From the NCBI RefSeq assembly GCF_900107135.1, contig NZ_FNOV01000011.1:1-64000 (forward strand): 64,000 bases of DNA. Direction: 5' to 3'. The DNA comes from Hymenobacter psychrophilus (GTDB lineage: Bacteria > Bacteroidota > Bacteroidia > Cytophagales > Hymenobacteraceae). Positions 51,932 to 61,234 of this stretch are shown piece by piece. Made by a program: the position numbers and the translations under genes. The notes beneath the pieces were generated by a model. The model was not told the origin of the DNA, searched no databases, and was given only the letters and a program-made list of their open reading frames with translations. The stretch's first letter is position 1. Every line of letters begins with the position of its first letter.

Positions 51932-54474
51932 CTATTGCACCTGTACGCGGCGTGTAACGATACCTTCGGCGTAGGTGACGCGCAATAGGTAGATGCCAGC
52001 CGGCAAGCCTTCCAGCGCCAAGCTGGTTGTTTGGCGGCCCGCCAGCGGCTGCTGCCGCACCGGGCGTCCCAGCGCGTCGAGCAGCTCAAGCAACTGGGCG
52101 TGGGCAGTGGGTGCGAGGGCCACGTGCAGTTGCGTGTGCGCGGGCACGGGCCAGGCGGTGGTTTGTTCGGCGACGGCCGCCGGGGCTTTTACGTGCAGTA
52201 CATTGGGAGCCACAAGGCGGGACAGGGCCATGCTGGGCTGTCCGCCTATGCTCGTGAACTGGCCCCCGATAATGATAGTGCCGTCGGGTTGCGCCAGTAG
52301 CGCCGATACAGCGCCGTTGGGTACGGCCGTGGGGCCGAAGGAGGCATCGACGTTGCCACTGGGCAGCAGCCGGGCGAGCTGGGAGGGGGCCGTAGGCGAC
52401 GTAAAGCGCCCGCCCACCAGAATGCGGTTGTTGGGCTGCACCGCCAGGCTATACACGTAGCCATTGATAACAGGTGGCGCGAAGCCGGTATCCGGAGAGC
52501 CGTTGGGGTTCAGACGAGATAAAGTGGTAAGCGGGCCAGTAGCAGTATTGACCGTTCCTGCGGCCAGCACTTTGCCATCCGCTTGCAGAATCAGCGCCCT
52601 AAGCTGAACGCCGATGGAGTTCCCTGAGGGCGAGGTGAAGTTGGTGCTGGTGAAAGTAGGATCGATGTTCCCGTTGGCCGTGTACCGAACAAGGCGGGCA
52701 GCGGAGGAAGACCCGCCCGAAGCATCCCGAAATCTGGCGCCTATCAGGAGCTTCCCATCCGGCTGCAGGGCCATGCTGTAGAGCAGGAATATCCCGTTGG
52801 AACCGGTGTTTGGAGGCAGCATGAAGGTTGGATCGTAGCTACCGGTGCTGGTAAGACGCGCAGCACTGGTGGCCGGGCTGCCAGTAGTACTGTTGAGGTT
52901 GCCGCCCACCAGAATACGGCCATCAGCTTGCAGTAGCACGCGGTTCACCAAACCAGAAAAGTTGGGGTTCGAGAAGATGGGGGCCGCAAAACCGTTATCG
53001 CGGCTGCCGTTGGGCAGGTAGCGGTACAGGGTTGGGCCGTTGGTGGCCAGCACGGCTCCGTTGGGCTGCAGCACCAGGTCGCTAACGGTTAGGTTGAGGG
53101 CATTGCCCGTGTTGAAAATGAAGGCCGCGTCCAGGGTGCCATCGGAGTTGAAGCGAGCCAGACGACGCACCGGCTGCCCGTTAATTTCCGAGAAATTACC
53201 CCCGGCTACCAGCTTGCCATCAGCCTGCCGGGCTACCACCGAAATAGTGCCGGATAGCTGGATATTAGGCGTAAAAGCGGCGTCTAGGCTACCACTGGTA
53301 TTTACCCGAACCAGGGGTTGGTCCACTGTTCCGGCAAAGCTGGTAAAAGCACCGGCCGCCAGCACTTGGCCGTTACGCAGCAGGGTTAAGGAATAGGAAG
53401 GGAGAGCAGGGTCGGCAGCAGGAGAAGTGTATGATAGGTCCAAGGTACCATTTGCGTTCAACCGCGTGAGAGGACGCCTGGTAGTGGATATAACCAGAAT
53501 CTTGCCGTCATTCTGCACTACCAGTGCGTCGCCGTAATAGCTGTACATATTGAAGTCCGTGGCTATTGTAGTAGGGACCGCGAAGCTGTTGTCGAGGGCC
53601 CCATTATCGAAGAGCCGCACCAGTGCAGTTGAATTGCTGGAGCCCCCCGAGAAGGTTGTCAGATAGCCCAATACCAGAATGCGTCCGTTGGGCTGAACAG
53701 CCAGGTTGTTGACGCCGGATCCGGACTGCAGCGAAGAGGTGAAGGACGTGTCGAACGAGCCGTCGGCGTTCAATCGGGCCAGCCCGTTGCAGACAAACCC
53801 GTTGTATTCCGAGAAACTACCGCCAATAAGCACCTTGCCGTTGGCTACCGGCAAACAGTCAGCACTTCGTCGTTGGCTCCGGTTCCCGGCCGAAATGTCG
53901 CATCCACCGACCCATTCGCGTTCAGGCGCACCAGGTTGTTGGCCGCCGCGCCACTGAACTGGCCAAAGCGACCTACAACGAGCGTCTGGCCGTTGGCCAG
54001 GGGCAGCGCATCATCAAGGCTCGTGTAATTATCCTCCGCAGCAACAGGCCCGGAGCCCGCATCGAAACTGGCGTCGCCGCTGCCGTCGGCATTCAGCCGC
54101 AACAGCCCACCCGGCCGCGTAACGCCGCCCGCTTGCACGGGGGTATTGTCGAAGCCCACCAGCATATACTGCCCGTTGCTGAGCAGGCGGGCCCGGTAAA
54201 CTACCGCGTTGCTGCCTACCTGCTGATTGAAGGCCGCATCGAGGGTGCCGTTGGCGTTGAAGCGCACAAGCCGCGGCACGGCCGTACCGTTGATGCGCGA
54301 GAAGTTGCCCACGGTTACCAGTTTGCCATCGGCCTGTTCGGTGGCCGAGTACACGGCGCCGGGCGCGTACACGCTGGGGGCGGCAAAGGTGGGGTCCAGC
54401 GCCTGCGCCTGGGCAGCCGAAGCCCCCGCCAGCGTGCAGGCTGCCAATGTAATAAAGAGTCGAAGTGTTTTCAT
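51932..54474 (-). pseudogene. Delta-60-repeat protein with T9SS sorting domain, split by a frameshift
   Basis: Two frames that together make one ~845-residue secreted protein. The first (53845-54474) has a signal peptide (TLRLFITLAACTLAGASAAQAQ) and the first delta-60 repeats, ending GANDEVLTVCR. The second (51932-53854, no own start needed) continues LPVANGKVLIGGSFSEYNG with many more repeats of the form GKxLxGGxF...RLNxDGSxDxxF and ends in a type IX secretion sorting domain (LLELLDALGRPV..., LPAGIYLLRVTYAEG...RVQVQ). The break lies in a T run near 53848-53852 on the minus strand: GTTTG where GTTTTG would join the frames. Confidence 0.88.
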
Positions 54475-54894
54475 ATGATACCAAGGTGAAGGAGTAAAAA
54501 ATAGCTAAAGCTACTGCCCCAGCCTGACATTAACCAGGTACCCCGCCAACCGGGCGCAACTAGTTAGCGCCTCGGTTGCGCCAGCGGTAATGGGTGAGCG
54601 AACCGGCGTATTCAGTCAATAACTGCTGTTACACAGTAGCCCCGCCGGACATGCATGCAAGCCCGGGACGTGTTTTCGAATAGTCGGGAGGTGTTTCGCT
54701 TTGGTCGGAGGGTGATTTGCTTTGGTCGGAGGGTGTTTTCGAATAGTTAGGAGGTGTTTCGTTTTGGTCGGAGGGTGTTTTCGAATAGTTAGGAAGTATT
54801 TTCGATTAATTGGGAGGTGTTTCGCTTCAGTTGGAAGGTGTTTTGCTTTGGTCGGGTGGGATATTGAGTTACAACTCCTGGTAGATTCGCAACG
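54475..54894. other. 420-base intergenic region containing a minisatellite
   Basis: Upstream of the T9SS gene and beyond the 3' end of dprA. Apart from the 21-bp tandem repeat it holds no gene; the open frame through the repeat is judged a by-product. Confidence 0.7.
54671..54859. repeat. Nine-copy 21-bp tandem repeat (minisatellite)
   Basis: Nine adjoining 21-base units, no insertions or deletions. Two unit types alternate irregularly: TGTTTTCGAATAGTNNGGAGG and TGTTTCGCTTTGGTCGGAGGG. The spacing is exact over 189 bases. Confidence 0.93.
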
Positions 54895-56034
54895 CTACAC
54901 CAGCGCAAACCGCTTGCCCGGCAGCGCCTTTATCACGCCCCCGAACTCCAGGCTCAGCAGTATTCCCGCAACTAAATGCACCGGCAGTTGGGCCTTCCAG
55001 GCCAGCGTGTCGAGGTGTTCTTCGCGGTTGGGCGTGGCCTGCAGCACGGTCAGCAGGCCGAACTCGTCGGCCGTGAAATCGAGCGGGTCGAAGGTTTTGG
55101 GGGCTTTGGGGCGGCCGTGCCGGTGCAGGGCCAGGTCCCAGTTGAGCAGCTGCTCGATGTCGCGAGGCTCGGAGTAGAGGGCGGCTTTATTGCTCTTGAT
55201 AAGCTCGTGGCAGCCTTCGGACGCCGCCGAGCCCAGCGGGCCGGGTACGGCCAGCACGTCGCGGTCGTAGCCCTGGGCCAGGTCGGCCGTTATCAGCGCC
55301 CCGCCTTTACGGGCCGCTTCGACCACCACCGTTCCATCGGCGAGGCCCGCAATAATGCGGTTGCGCTGCGGAAAATTGTATTTGTCGGGCGGGGTGCCGA
55401 AGGGGAATTCGGTAAGCAGGCCGCCCTGGGTGAGCATTTTCTCGGCCGTTTTGCGGTGCACGGCCGGGTACATCACGTCGAGGCCGGTGGCCATCACGCC
55501 CACCGTTTCCAGCCCCTCCTGCAGCGCGGCGCGGTGGGCGGCAATGTCGATGCCGTAGGCCAGGCCACTGACGATGAGTGGGCGGTGGGCCGCAATGCCT
55601 TTAATGAGCCGTTCGGTTTGTTCGCGGCCGTAGTCGGTGGCCTGCCGGGTGCCCACCAGGGCCAGCGTTTTGGGCTGATTGAGGTCCGAAGTGCCTTGGT
55701 AGTAGAGCAAAGCCGGCGCATCGGGCAGCAGCTTGAGCCGCGCCGGAAACGCTTTGTGCGTGTAGAATAGCAACTGCACGCCCTCTTTCTCGGCCCGCCG
55801 CAACGCCGCCTCGGCCTGGTTAAGGGCGTCGGTGCGGGGCTTGCCCACCAGCAGCTCCACCGTTTTTGGCCCCACGCCCGGAATCCGCAGCAACTTGCCC
55901 GCCGGCAAGTGCAGGGCGTTGCGGGCCGAGCCGGCGTAGCTCATCAGCTGCCGCGTCAGTTGCGGCCCCACGTTCGGGAACAGCGTCAGGGCGACTTCGT
56001 GGAGGAGGGTGTCGTCGGGGGCTGGGGCGGACAT
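54895..56034 (-). CDS. dprA: DNA-processing protein DprA
   Basis: 379 residues. N-terminal helix-hairpin-helix (LRIPGVGPKTVELLV), then the Rossmann-fold DprA domain (LALVGTRQATDYGREQTERLI, VSGLAYGIDIAAHRAAL, GVMATGLDVMYP, TEFPFGTPPDKYNFPQRNRIIAGLADGTVVVEA, GCHELIKSNKAAL) and a C-terminal winged helix (LDFTADEFGLLTVLQATPNREEHLDTLA). Loads RecA on incoming single-stranded DNA during transformation. Length is normal for the group. Confidence 0.95.
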   Translation of the reverse strand: MSAPAPDDTLLHEVALTLFPNVGPQLTRQLMSYAGSARNALHLPAGKLLRIPGVGPKTVELLVGKPRTDALNQAEAALRRAEKEGVQLLFYTHKAFPARLKLLPDAPALLYYQGTSDLNQPKTLALVGTRQATDYGREQTERLIKGIAAHRPLIVSGLAYGIDIAAHRAALQEGLETVGVMATGLDVMYPAVHRKTAEKMLTQGGLLTEFPFGTPPDKYNFPQRNRIIAGLADGTVVVEAARKGGALITADLAQGYDRDVLAVPGPLGSAASEGCHELIKSNKAALYSEPRDIEQLLNWDLALHRHGRPKAPKTFDPLDFTADEFGLLTVLQATPNREEHLDTLAWKAQLPVHLVAGILLSLEFGGVIKALPGKRFALV

Positions 56035-56063
56035 ATAATAACGGCTGGTAGCGAAATAAGGCC

Positions 56064-56149
56064 TGTCATCCTGAGCCTGCGAAGGATCTGTTCAGAAGCT
56101 AATCCCTTGTTGGCTTCTGAACAGGTCCTTCGCCGCGCTCAGGATGACA
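56064..56149. repeat. Palindrome of the GTCATCCTGAGC type
   Basis: Imperfect arms 56064-56099 and 56113-56149 (TGTCATCCTGAGC...GCTCAGGATGACA, with inner CTGTTCAGAAGC/GCTTCTGAACAG) around 13 bases, between dprA and the MerR gene. Confidence 0.9.
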
Positions 56150-56156
56150 AACGGTG

Positions 56157-56519
56157 TCAGCTCTGTTGCGCCTTACCCAGCGCGTCCAGGTCCTTCTTCA
56201 TCGTCATCATGAACTTGCGAACTTTCTCCAGGCTCTGAATCACGTCGATTTTCTCCTTGAGCTGGGGGCCTTTCTGCTTGAGCAGGTCGCGGGCGCCGGG
56301 TATCGTGTAGCCGCGCTCCTTTACCAGGTGGTAGATGGTGCGGAAGATGTCGATGTCCTGGGGCGTGTAGAGGCGGTTGCCCTTCTTGCTCTTGCGGGGC
56401 CGCAGCTCGTCGAACTCCGTTTCCCAGAACCGAATCAGCGAGGGGGCCACGTTGAACTGCTGGGCCACTTCGCCGATGGTGAAGTACTGCTTCTCGATTT
56501 CGCGGTCTTGGTAGGTCAT
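56157..56519 (-). CDS. MerR family transcriptional regulator
   Basis: 120 residues. N-terminal winged helix-turn-helix KQYFTIGEVAQQFNVAPSLIRFWETEFDELRPRKSKKGNRLYTPQDI, then a coiled-coil dimerisation helix (LLKQKGPQLKEKIDVIQSLEKVRKFMMTMKK). No C-terminal metal or drug sensor domain, as in the short MerR proteins conserved in Bacteroidota, where it often precedes dprA-linked genes. Inducer unknown. Confidence 0.9.
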   Translation of the reverse strand: MTYQDREIEKQYFTIGEVAQQFNVAPSLIRFWETEFDELRPRKSKKGNRLYTPQDIDIFRTIYHLVKERGYTIPGARDLLKQKGPQLKEKIDVIQSLEKVRKFMMTMKKDLDALGKAQQS

Positions 56520-56643
56520 CTAGGAAGAAATGAGAAATCAGAGGTGAGGGGTGATCAGAACGGCCAAAATCTGAGCATAACAAGCTGAGCTTCGTTCGAG
56601 CAATTACTTCGCACGCTCCATTTCTCACTTCTGCAAGATGGGC

Positions 56644-56651
56644 TACCTTTG
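56644..56651 (+). promoter_or_regulatory. -7 promoter element TACCTTTG for alaS
   Basis: Perfect TAnnTTTG, 120 bases before the ATG at 56771; leader of about 110 bases. Confidence 0.6.
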
Positions 56652-56770
56652 CCGATAGCACCGGGAGCGTTATTTGCGAAAAATAGGCAAAAACCCGGTT
56701 GCCGCCAATTTCTGGTTTCACCTTCGGCTTACTGCCTCCTGAATGGGTGCCCGCAACGCGCCCCTGCCAT

Positions 56771-59503
56771 ATGCTCCCAACCGCCGCCCACGTCCGCCAG
56801 CAATTCCTGGATTTCTTCGCTTCCAAGGGTCACCACATCGTGCCCTCGGCCCCGATTGTGGTTAAAAACGACCCGACGCTGCTGTTCATCAACTCGGGCA
56901 TGGCCCCGTTCAAGGACTACTTCCTGGGCAACAAACCCGCCCCGTTCAAGCGCATTGCCGATACCCAGAAGTGCCTGCGCGTGTCGGGCAAGCACAACGA
57001 CTTGGAAGAGGTAGGCTACGACACCTACCACCATACCATGTTCGAGATGCTCGGCAACTGGTCGTTCGGGGATTATTTCAAGACCGATGCCATTGCCTGG
57101 GCCTGGGAACTGCTCGTGGATGTGTACGGCCTCGACAAGGACCGCCTCTACGTAACCTACTTCGAGGGCGACGCCGGCGACGGACTCGGCCCCGATACCG
57201 AGACCCAGGAGCTGTGGCGCAAGTACACCACCGACGCGCGGATTCTGCCTGGCAACAAGAAGGACAACTTCTGGGAAATGGGGGACACCGGCCCCTGCGG
57301 ACCCTGCACCGAAATCCATATCGACCTACGCTCCGACGAGGAGCGGGTCGCCAAACCCGGCGCCGAGCTAGTGAATGCCGACCACCCGCAGGTGGTGGAA
57401 GTCTGGAACAATGTGTTCATGGAATTCGAGCGCCGGGCCGATAAGTCGCTGCTGAAACTGCCTCAGCAGAACGTGGATACGGGCATGGGCTTCGAGCGTT
57501 TGATGATGGCCGTGTCGGGCGTGAAATCCAACTACGACACCGACGTTTTCCAGCCGCTGATTCAGTTCATTGCGAAGGAAGTTGGCATACCCTATTCGGG
57601 AGCTTTTAGCTCAGAGCTGTTAGCTGATAGCTCTCCGGCAGATGACAGCACGGAAGCTAACAGCCAACAGCTAACAGCTAACAGCTCGGCAACCGCCAAG
57701 ACCGACATTGCCATCCGCGTCATTGCCGACCATATCCGCACCATCGCCTTCACCATCTCCGACGGGCAGCTACCGAGCAATGTGAAGGCCGGCTACGTGA
57801 TCCGGCGCATTCTGCGGCGGGCCGTGCGCTACGCGTTTTCGAGCCTGAACCAGAAGCAGCCGTTTTTGTACAAAATCGTGCCCGTGCTGGCCGACCAGAT
57901 GCGCGGCATCTTCCCCGAGCTCAAGGCCCAGCAGCAGTTTGTACAGCGCGTGGTGGAGGAGGAAGAAATCAGCTTCCTCAAAACGCTCGAAAACGGCCTG
58001 CGCCGCCTCGACTCGCTCGAGGAAGGCTTCCGCCAGCAGGGTAACCGCATCGACGGCCCCACGGCCTTCGAGCTGTCGGATACGTTCGGTTTCCCGCTCG
58101 ACCTGACAGCTCTGATTGCCCGCGAAAAGGGCCTGAGCGTGGATGAGGAAGGCTTCCAGCAGGCGCTGGCGGCCCAGAAAAGTCGCTCCCGCAACGCCCA
58201 GGAGGCCGAGCAGAGCGACTGGACCATCGTACTCGAATCGGAAGACGTGCCCGCCTTCGTGGGCTACGACCAGGCCGAGGCCCCGGCCCGCATCCTGCGC
58301 TACCGCCGCACCGACCGTAAGGGCAAAACCGAGTACCAGGTAGTGCTCGACCAGACCCCGTTCTACGCCGAGTCGGGTGGGCAGGTGGGCGACACGGGCT
58401 ACCTGGAATCGCCGCTGAGTAAGGTGCGGGTGGTGGACACCAAGAAGGAAAACGACCTGATTGTGCACACCGTGCTGGAGCTGCCCCAGGATCTGGAGGG
58501 CGAGTTTCTGGCCCGCTACGAGCCGGCCCGCCGCGCCCAGATTATGCGCAACCACACCGCCACTCACCTGCTGCAGGCTGCCCTGCGCGAGGTGGTCGGC
58601 ACCCACGTGGCCCAGAAAGGCTCGTTGGTGAACGAAAAGCTGCTGCGCTTCGACTTCTCGCACTTCACCAAGGTAACCGACGACCAGCTCCGGCAGGTGG
58701 AAACGCTGGTGAATGCCCGCATCCGCCAGCAGATTCCGCTGGATGAGCGCCGCAACGTGCCGATTGACGAGGCCAAGAACCTGGGCGCCACGGCCCTGTT
58801 CGGCGAGAAGTACGGCGAGTTCGTGCGCGTTATCACCTTCGACCGCGAGTTTTCGGTGGAGCTGTGCGGCGGCTGCCACGTGCGTACCACCGGCGACATC
58901 GGCTACTTCCGCATCACGAGCGAAAGCGCGGTGGGCGCGGGCGTACGCCGCATTGAGGCCGTAACGGCCGAGGCCGCCGAAGCTTTCGTGAACCAGCAGC
59001 TGGATTTGCTGGGCCAGGTGCGCGAGGCGCTGGGCAACCCACAGCACCTGCTGCCCGGCATCGAGAAGCAGACCGAGGAAATTGCCACCCTGCGCAAGCA
59101 GATCGAGCAGTTTGCCCAGCAGAGCATCAACCAGCAGCGCGAGCAGCTGGCGGGGCAGGTGCAGCCGCTCGGCGACGTTAATTTCCTGGCCGCGCAGGTG
59201 CAGGCCACGTCGGCCGAGGGCCTCAAAACCCTGGCCTTCCAGCTCCGGCAGGCCGTGCCCAACCTGGTAGCCGTACTCGGTGCCGAAATCGACGGCAAGC
59301 CCCAGCTGGCCGTGATGCTGGCCGATGAGCTGGTGGCAGCCGGTAAGCTCAACGCCAGTACGCTGGTGCGCGAGCTGGGCAAGGAAATCCAGGGCGGCGG
59401 CGGCGGCCAGCCGTTCTTCGCCACGGCCGGCGGCAAAAACGCGGCCGGGTTGGCGGCGGCTATTGGTAAGGCGAAAGAGCTGGTAGAAAAGGCGCTGGCG
59501 TAA
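56771..59503 (+). CDS. alaS: Alanyl-tRNA synthetase carrying an in-frame palindromic insert
   Basis: 910 residues. Class II core (HHIVPSAPIVVKNDPTLLFINSGM, RVSGKHNDLEEVGYD), editing domain with zinc ligands (NHTATHLLQAAL, CGGCHVRTTGDIG) and the C-terminal coiled coil plus DHHA1-like domain (GGGGQPFFATAGGKN). Odd feature: residues ~277-306, in the loop before KTDIAIRVIADHIRTIAFTISDG, are encoded by the same palindromic element as in ispG (GAFSSELLADSSPADD...ANSQQLTANSS), which no alanyl-tRNA synthetase needs. Start at 56771 chosen by family match (LPTAAHVRQQFLDFFASKGH). Confidence 0.97.
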   Translation: MLPTAAHVRQQFLDFFASKGHHIVPSAPIVVKNDPTLLFINSGMAPFKDYFLGNKPAPFKRIADTQKCLRVSGKHNDLEEVGYDTYHHTMFEMLGNWSFGDYFKTDAIAWAWELLVDVYGLDKDRLYVTYFEGDAGDGLGPDTETQELWRKYTTDARILPGNKKDNFWEMGDTGPCGPCTEIHIDLRSDEERVAKPGAELVNADHPQVVEVWNNVFMEFERRADKSLLKLPQQNVDTGMGFERLMMAVSGVKSNYDTDVFQPLIQFIAKEVGIPYSGAFSSELLADSSPADDSTEANSQQLTANSSATAKTDIAIRVIADHIRTIAFTISDGQLPSNVKAGYVIRRILRRAVRYAFSSLNQKQPFLYKIVPVLADQMRGIFPELKAQQQFVQRVVEEEEISFLKTLENGLRRLDSLEEGFRQQGNRIDGPTAFELSDTFGFPLDLTALIAREKGLSVDEEGFQQALAAQKSRSRNAQEAEQSDWTIVLESEDVPAFVGYDQAEAPARILRYRRTDRKGKTEYQVVLDQTPFYAESGGQVGDTGYLESPLSKVRVVDTKKENDLIVHTVLELPQDLEGEFLARYEPARRAQIMRNHTATHLLQAALREVVGTHVAQKGSLVNEKLLRFDFSHFTKVTDDQLRQVETLVNARIRQQIPLDERRNVPIDEAKNLGATALFGEKYGEFVRVITFDREFSVELCGGCHVRTTGDIGYFRITSESAVGAGVRRIEAVTAEAAEAFVNQQLDLLGQVREALGNPQHLLPGIEKQTEEIATLRKQIEQFAQQSINQQREQLAGQVQPLGDVNFLAAQVQATSAEGLKTLAFQLRQAVPNLVAVLGAEIDGKPQLAVMLADELVAAGKLNASTLVRELGKEIQGGGGGQPFFATAGGKNAAGLAAAIGKAKELVEKALA
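57601..57687 (+). repeat. In-frame palindromic element inside alaS
   Basis: Left arm GAGCTGTTAGCTGATAGCT (57614-57632) is identical to that in ispG; right arm 57669-57687 differs from its complement at one base; 36-base centre. Same orientation and same codon phase as the ispG copy. Confidence 0.85.
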
Positions 59504-59621
59504 CTGCCCATGCTGGCGGCAGACAGTAGTTTTGCAGCCAGTTAATCCGTCAAAAACGGGTGTTGTGCTACCTGGCGCAACATCTGCCCCCAACATCGTG
59601 CGTTCACGCGCCTATCCGGGT

Positions 59622-59629
59622 TACCTTAG
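59622..59629 (+). promoter_or_regulatory. Probable -7 element TACCTTAG for gatB
   Basis: Seven of eight bases fit TAnnTTTG, 51 bases before the ATG at 59681. Confidence 0.4.
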
Positions 59630-59680
59630 CACCCTCAATCAGCGTAATCCGCGGTAAAATCAGCGGTAATCTGTGATTCA

Positions 59681-61141
59681 ATGGACGAACATATCAAAGC
59701 CAAATACCAGCCCGTCATCGGCCTCGAAGTACACGCCCAGCTGCTGACCCGCAGCAAGATGTACTCGGCCGACGAAAACGAGTACGGCGCCCTGCCCAAC
59801 CACAACCTGAGCGTAATCACGCTCGGCCACCCCGGCACGCTGCCCCGCGTCAATCACTCGGCCATCGAGTTTGCCATGAAAATGGGACTGGCCACCAACT
59901 GTCACATCCGGCGCGACAATCTGTTTGCGCGCAAAAACTACTTCTACCCCGACCTGCCCAAGGGTTACCAGATAACCCAGGACAAAACCCCGATCTGCCA
60001 CGACGGCCACGTGGAAATCCGCCTCGCCGACGGCGCCACCAAGCAGATTGGCGTCACGCGGATTCATATGGAGGAGGATGCGGGCAAGAGCATGCACCTG
60101 GCCGGCGAAGTGGAAACGCTCGTGGACCTCAACCGGGCCGGCGTGCCGCTCATCGAAATCGTGAGCGAGCCCGACATCCGCAACTCGGACGAAGCCTACG
60201 CCTACCTGGCCGAAATCAAGAAGCTGGTGGAGTACCTCGGCATCTGCGACGGCAACATGGAGGAAGGCTCGCTGCGCTGCGACGCCAACGTGAGCGTGAT
60301 GCTACACGGTGCCCCCGAGTTCGGGGTGAAAGTGGAGGTGAAGAACATGAACTCGTTCCGCAACGTGCAGCGGGCCATCGAGTACGAGATTGAGCGCCAG
60401 ATTCTACTGCTCGAAGCCGGCGAGGTAATCGACAGCCAGACCCGTGGCTTTGATGCTCCCACCGGCACTACCAACGCCCAGCGCAGCAAGGAAACGCTCA
60501 ACGACTACCGCTACTTCCCCGAGCCCGACCTGCCCCCGGTTATCATTGATGATGCCTGGCTGCACCGCATGCAGGAGCAGATGCCCGCGCTGCCCCAGCA
60601 GCTCTACGCCCGCTTCACCGGCGAGCTGGGCCTCTCGGATTACGACGCCTCGGTACTGACCGCCGAGAAGGATTTGGCGCTGTATTTTGACGAGCTGACC
60701 CGCCTCACGCCCAACGCCAAAGCCGCCGCCAACTGGGTAACCGGTCCCGTGAAGGCCTACCTCAACGAGCGCGCCCTCACCCTCGACCAGTTCCCGCTCA
60801 CGGTCCAACAGCTGGCCGACATCATCGGGCTTATCGACGATAATAAGGTGGGCCAGTCGGTGGCCAGCAAGCAGCTGTTCCCGTACCTGCTCGAAAACCC
60901 CACCCAAACTGCCGCCGCCGCCGCCGAAGCCCAGGGGCTCATGCAGCAGCCCCAGGACGCCGGGGCGCTGGAAGCCATGATTGCCCAGGTGCTGGCCGCC
61001 AACCCGGCCAAGGTGGCCGAGTACCGCGCCGGTAAAAAGAGCCTTACGGGTATGTTTATGGGCGAGCTGATGAAGCTGACCGGCGGCAAGGCCGACCCCA
61101 AAATGGCCAACCAACTGCTGCGCCAGCACCTCGACGGCTAA
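59681..61141 (+). CDS. gatB: Asp-tRNA(Asn)/Glu-tRNA(Gln) amidotransferase subunit B
   Basis: 486 residues, normal size. Converts misacylated Glu-tRNA(Gln) (and Asp-tRNA(Asn)) to the correct aminoacyl-tRNA with GatA and GatC. Shows YQPVIGLEVHAQLLTRSKMYS, HPGTLPRVN, NLFARKNYFYPDLPKGYQITQ, RIHMEEDAGKS, DLNRAGVPLIEIVSEPDIR and the C-terminal YqeY-like tail domain (GLFMGELMKLTGGKADPKMANQLLRQHL type). GatA and GatC are not in this window. Ends at a shared terminator. Confidence 0.97.
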   Translation: MDEHIKAKYQPVIGLEVHAQLLTRSKMYSADENEYGALPNHNLSVITLGHPGTLPRVNHSAIEFAMKMGLATNCHIRRDNLFARKNYFYPDLPKGYQITQDKTPICHDGHVEIRLADGATKQIGVTRIHMEEDAGKSMHLAGEVETLVDLNRAGVPLIEIVSEPDIRNSDEAYAYLAEIKKLVEYLGICDGNMEEGSLRCDANVSVMLHGAPEFGVKVEVKNMNSFRNVQRAIEYEIERQILLLEAGEVIDSQTRGFDAPTGTTNAQRSKETLNDYRYFPEPDLPPVIIDDAWLHRMQEQMPALPQQLYARFTGELGLSDYDASVLTAEKDLALYFDELTRLTPNAKAAANWVTGPVKAYLNERALTLDQFPLTVQQLADIIGLIDDNKVGQSVASKQLFPYLLENPTQTAAAAAEAQGLMQQPQDAGALEAMIAQVLAANPAKVAEYRAGKKSLTGMFMGELMKLTGGKADPKMANQLLRQHLDG

Positions 61142-61182
61142 GCCCAAGGAGTAAAACAGCCGCTACCAAAGCAGCCGCACAT

Positions 61183-61214
61183 AAAAAAGGCCCGCCGTAG
61201 TGCGGGCCTTTTTT
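61183..61214. terminator. Bidirectional terminator between gatB and the QorB-like gene
   Basis: Perfect 13-bp stem AAAAAAGGCCCGC/GCGGGCCTTTTTT (61183-61195, 61202-61214), T-rich on both strands; genes converge on it. Confidence 0.9.
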
Positions 61215-61234
61215 ATGGCTGAGAACTACCGCCG

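Noticed and set aside
54671..54859. Possible CRISPR array
   Set aside because: Units are directly adjacent without unique spacers, and no cas gene is nearby; it is a tandem repeat.
54722..55177. Open frame reading through the 21-bp repeat with heptapeptide repeats (GGCFRIV, GRCFALV)
   Set aside because: It continues antisense into dprA and has no signal or family; the heptad pattern follows from the 21-base period.
57770..59596. 608-residue open frame antisense to alaS
   Set aside because: Mirror frame of a certain gene; composition (Leu/Gly/His/Val-rich) is typical of antisense translation of GC-rich genes.
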